From an uncultured Clostridia bacterium (GTDB lineage: Bacteria; Bacillota; Clostridia; Oscillospirales; Ruminococcaceae), in assembly GCA_947625125.1 (NCBI GenBank), contig CANQNF010000028.1:1-35693 (forward strand): DNA of 35,693 nucleotides. Direction: 5' to 3'. The position numbers and the translations under genes were made by a program. The notes beneath the pieces are model-generated. The model did not search any database and had not been told where the DNA came from. It saw only the letters and a program-made list of their open reading frames with translations. This document shows, one piece after another, positions 33,978 through 35,693 of this stretch; the stretch's first letter is position 1, and each line of letters begins with the position of its first letter.

Positions 33978-35401
33978 TAGAAGTTACTTCTGCAATCGTT
34001 TATACTGTTGCTGCGATATCTGCCTGCAGACAGGAGGTTTGGAATGGACTCCAGATATCGTAAGCATCTTACATTACAGGACAGGTATACTATTGAAGAA
34101 GGTCTTAACCACGGATACACCTTGACGCGGATTGCTGAAGAGGTGGGGAAAGATAAGACCACTATATCTAAAGAAATCCGTAAGCACCGTATAGGAAATT
34201 CACAGCGTATAGGTAAAACGAACGACTGCATGAACCGTTTCCAGTGTCCGATCCAGCATCTGTGTAAGGACTGCCTTATGGACAGGGACTGCTGCAAATG
34301 CAGAAAAGAAGACTGTAGAAAAATATGTCCGGAATACCGGTCTGACAGCTGCCGTTATACGCACAGGGCGCCATATGTCTGCAATGGGTGCAGCATGGTC
34401 TACGACTGTCACAGACCGCATTTCTACTACAGGGCAACCTCCGCATATTCATCCTATGTGGAACAGCTGAAATCCTCCCGGGAGGGGATCATGCTCAGCA
34501 AAGAGCAGCTGTTTGAACTGGATTGTTTACTGACACCTTTGTTAAAACAGGGACAGTCGATCGCACATATCTATGCTATGCACAAACAGGAGATCCCCTG
34601 CTCCATGAAGACCCTTTACAACTACATTGATATGGGAATCTTCACTGCCAGAAATATAGATCTCCCCAAAAAGGTAAAATATAAAAAGCGGAAAAACAGG
34701 CGTAAAGAACCCGAAACAGATTACGCGTACCGCGAAGGACGTACCTATAAGGATTTCCTGGAGTATATTTCCGCGAATGGTGAAACACCGGTTGTAGAAT
34801 TGGATACTGTACATGGATCAAAAGCCACGGGGCGTGTTATGATGACAATGTTGTTTCGCAGCAGTACCCTCATGTTGATCTTTTTACTTCCGGATTGTAC
34901 GCAAAAAAGTGTACGGGCAGTATTTGACCGGTTGACAGATTCGCTGGGACTGGAGGAATTTCGCAAATGCTTTCCGGTCATCTTAACGGATAACGGCTCA
35001 GAATTTAAGGACCCGGTTTCACTGGAAAAGACAGAAGGCGGGCAGACCCGGACCAGGATATTCTATTGTGACCCGCTGGCTTCCTGGCAAAAGGCGAGGC
35101 TGGAAAAAAATCATGAGTTCATACGTCGGGTGATTCCAAAAGGACAGCCGCTGGATCCATATACACAGGAAGACATGACACTGCTGGCCAACCATATCAA
35201 CAGCACAGCCAGATCCAGTTTAAACAACCGCACACCCTATGAACTGGCAGAATTCATCAACTCAGAGAAACTACTTAAAACACAGAGTTTGGAGAGGATT
35301 GATCCGGACAGGGTGATCTTGACCCCGCAGCTATTCAAACACAGATAAAGTAGAAATAAAACATGCAGGCAGGTATCTTTTTTGTAAAAAAGTAACGTCT
35401 G
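33978..35401 (+). mobile_element. IS30-family insertion sequence
   Basis: An intact transposase gene is flanked by related sequences AGAAGTTACTT (33979-33989) and, inverted, AAGTAACGTCT (35390-35400), which differ at one position and probably form part of the terminal inverted repeats. The element would be about 1.4 kb. The exact ends and a target duplication could not be fixed by eye. Confidence 0.6.
34044..35348 (+). CDS. IS30-family transposase
   Basis: The ATG at 34044 follows AGGAGG, giving 434 residues. An N-terminal helix-turn-helix (HLTLQDRYTIEEGLN, LTRIAEEVGKDKTTISKEIRKH in two parts) is typical of IS30. A Cys-rich insert (about residues 70-120, with many CxxC pairs) is common in the clostridial branch. 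The DDE catalytic part shows D in VVELDTVHGS, D in LTDNGSEF and E in LEKNHEFIRR. All three are present and the length is normal, so the gene appears intact. Confidence 0.93.
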   Translation: MDSRYRKHLTLQDRYTIEEGLNHGYTLTRIAEEVGKDKTTISKEIRKHRIGNSQRIGKTNDCMNRFQCPIQHLCKDCLMDRDCCKCRKEDCRKICPEYRSDSCRYTHRAPYVCNGCSMVYDCHRPHFYYRATSAYSSYVEQLKSSREGIMLSKEQLFELDCLLTPLLKQGQSIAHIYAMHKQEIPCSMKTLYNYIDMGIFTARNIDLPKKVKYKKRKNRRKEPETDYAYREGRTYKDFLEYISANGETPVVELDTVHGSKATGRVMMTMLFRSSTLMLIFLLPDCTQKSVRAVFDRLTDSLGLEEFRKCFPVILTDNGSEFKDPVSLEKTEGGQTRTRIFYCDPLASWQKARLEKNHEFIRRVIPKGQPLDPYTQEDMTLLANHINSTARSSLNNRTPYELAEFINSEKLLKTQSLERIDPDRVILTPQLFKHR

Positions 35402-35693
35402 ACATGTGGAATTCTCTTTAAGAAGGCTTTTTCCAGATGTCTTGTTGTTGTACAGAAAAAAAGGCGGAATTACTTGATTTACAGACTGTGAGACCATTTA
35501 TCATGTGGTTTCAAGGAGTTAAAATCCAGTATTATGGCACATAATTGTAGAAAGGCTTCCACGGGACAGAGTAGAATCTCAAAATTCAATCAAGGTGGGG
35601 AAAGAATATCTAAAAGTGTTAGGGTACAATAGATAGGTAACAGAAAAATAAAAAACAAGGATTCACCTGTGTATGATATATTGGAGTTGTCGA
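35402..35693. other. Window end, nothing recognised
   Basis: About 290 bp after the IS30-family element. I see no ORF with a ribosome binding site and no clear repeat or terminator. Confidence 0.5.

Noticed and set aside
1-35693. tRNA or rRNA genes
   Set aside because: I found no cloverleaf with a recognisable T-arm and no rRNA-like conserved stretch on either strand, including at the ICE right end where a tRNA target was considered.

Overview
The window looks like DNA from a gut-type Clostridia, probably Lachnospiraceae. The evidence is strong AGGAGG-type ribosome binding sites, A+T-rich accessory DNA, a clostridial type of agr peptide (a QPKMP tail) and the backbone of a Tn1549-like integrative and conjugative element (ICE). 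Taxonomy below family level cannot be read from it.

Region by region. (1) 1-10467 is ICE transfer backbone on the plus strand: the 3' part of the giant methylase/helicase gene (cut by the left edge), a small gene plus GNAT pair inserted with its own promoter and terminator, a 1682-residue ArdC-type polyvalent protein, and a TTRAP-family small protein, closed by a strong terminator. (2) 10468-24840 is cargo, visibly more A+T-rich in parts. It holds a RiPP operon (M16 peptidase, ABC exporter, radical SAM/SPASM enzyme, 65-residue Cys-rich precursor), then an ECF sigma/membrane protein/ABC/VanY-like carboxypeptidase operon, a decayed cell-wall-protein fragment, an internally deleted IS1182-type element, a frameshifted XRE repressor gene, and a complete agr-type quorum-sensing set (LytTR regulator, GHKL kinase, small receiver protein, AgrD, AgrB). 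(3) 24841-29856 is the ICE mobilisation and integration end: MOBP relaxase and MobC on the minus strand, a hairpin-rich candidate oriT, a small HTH regulator, an excisionase-like protein, a ribbon-helix-helix protein and a tyrosine integrase, then candidate integrase arm sites. (4) About 30200-35693 is probably outside the ICE. It holds a two-gene unit with a near-perfect promoter and palindromic operator (a small Gly/Ala-rich membrane protein and an XRE-HTH/dynamin-like GTPase/transmembrane fusion), a short unknown ORF, and a full-length IS30-family transposase.

How the parts connect. The most informative signal is a tandem repeat TTACAT-N15-TTACAT (21-bp period). It occurs once upstream of the RiPP operon and twice inside the agr locus, each time about 28-30 bp ahead of a -10-like element. 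This is the geometry expected of AgrA/LytTR activators, so I infer that the peptide signal from AgrD/AgrB, sensed by the kinase and LytTR regulator, switches on both its own locus and the RiPP operon more than 10 kb away. A second candidate new system is the HTH-dynamin GTPase fusion with its small membrane partner, which has the look of an autoregulated membrane-associated defence or stress module; its function is not known to me.

Limits: family names rest on motif recognition by eye. No database search, alignment or structure prediction was run, and ICE attachment sites could not be paired because the left end lies outside the window.
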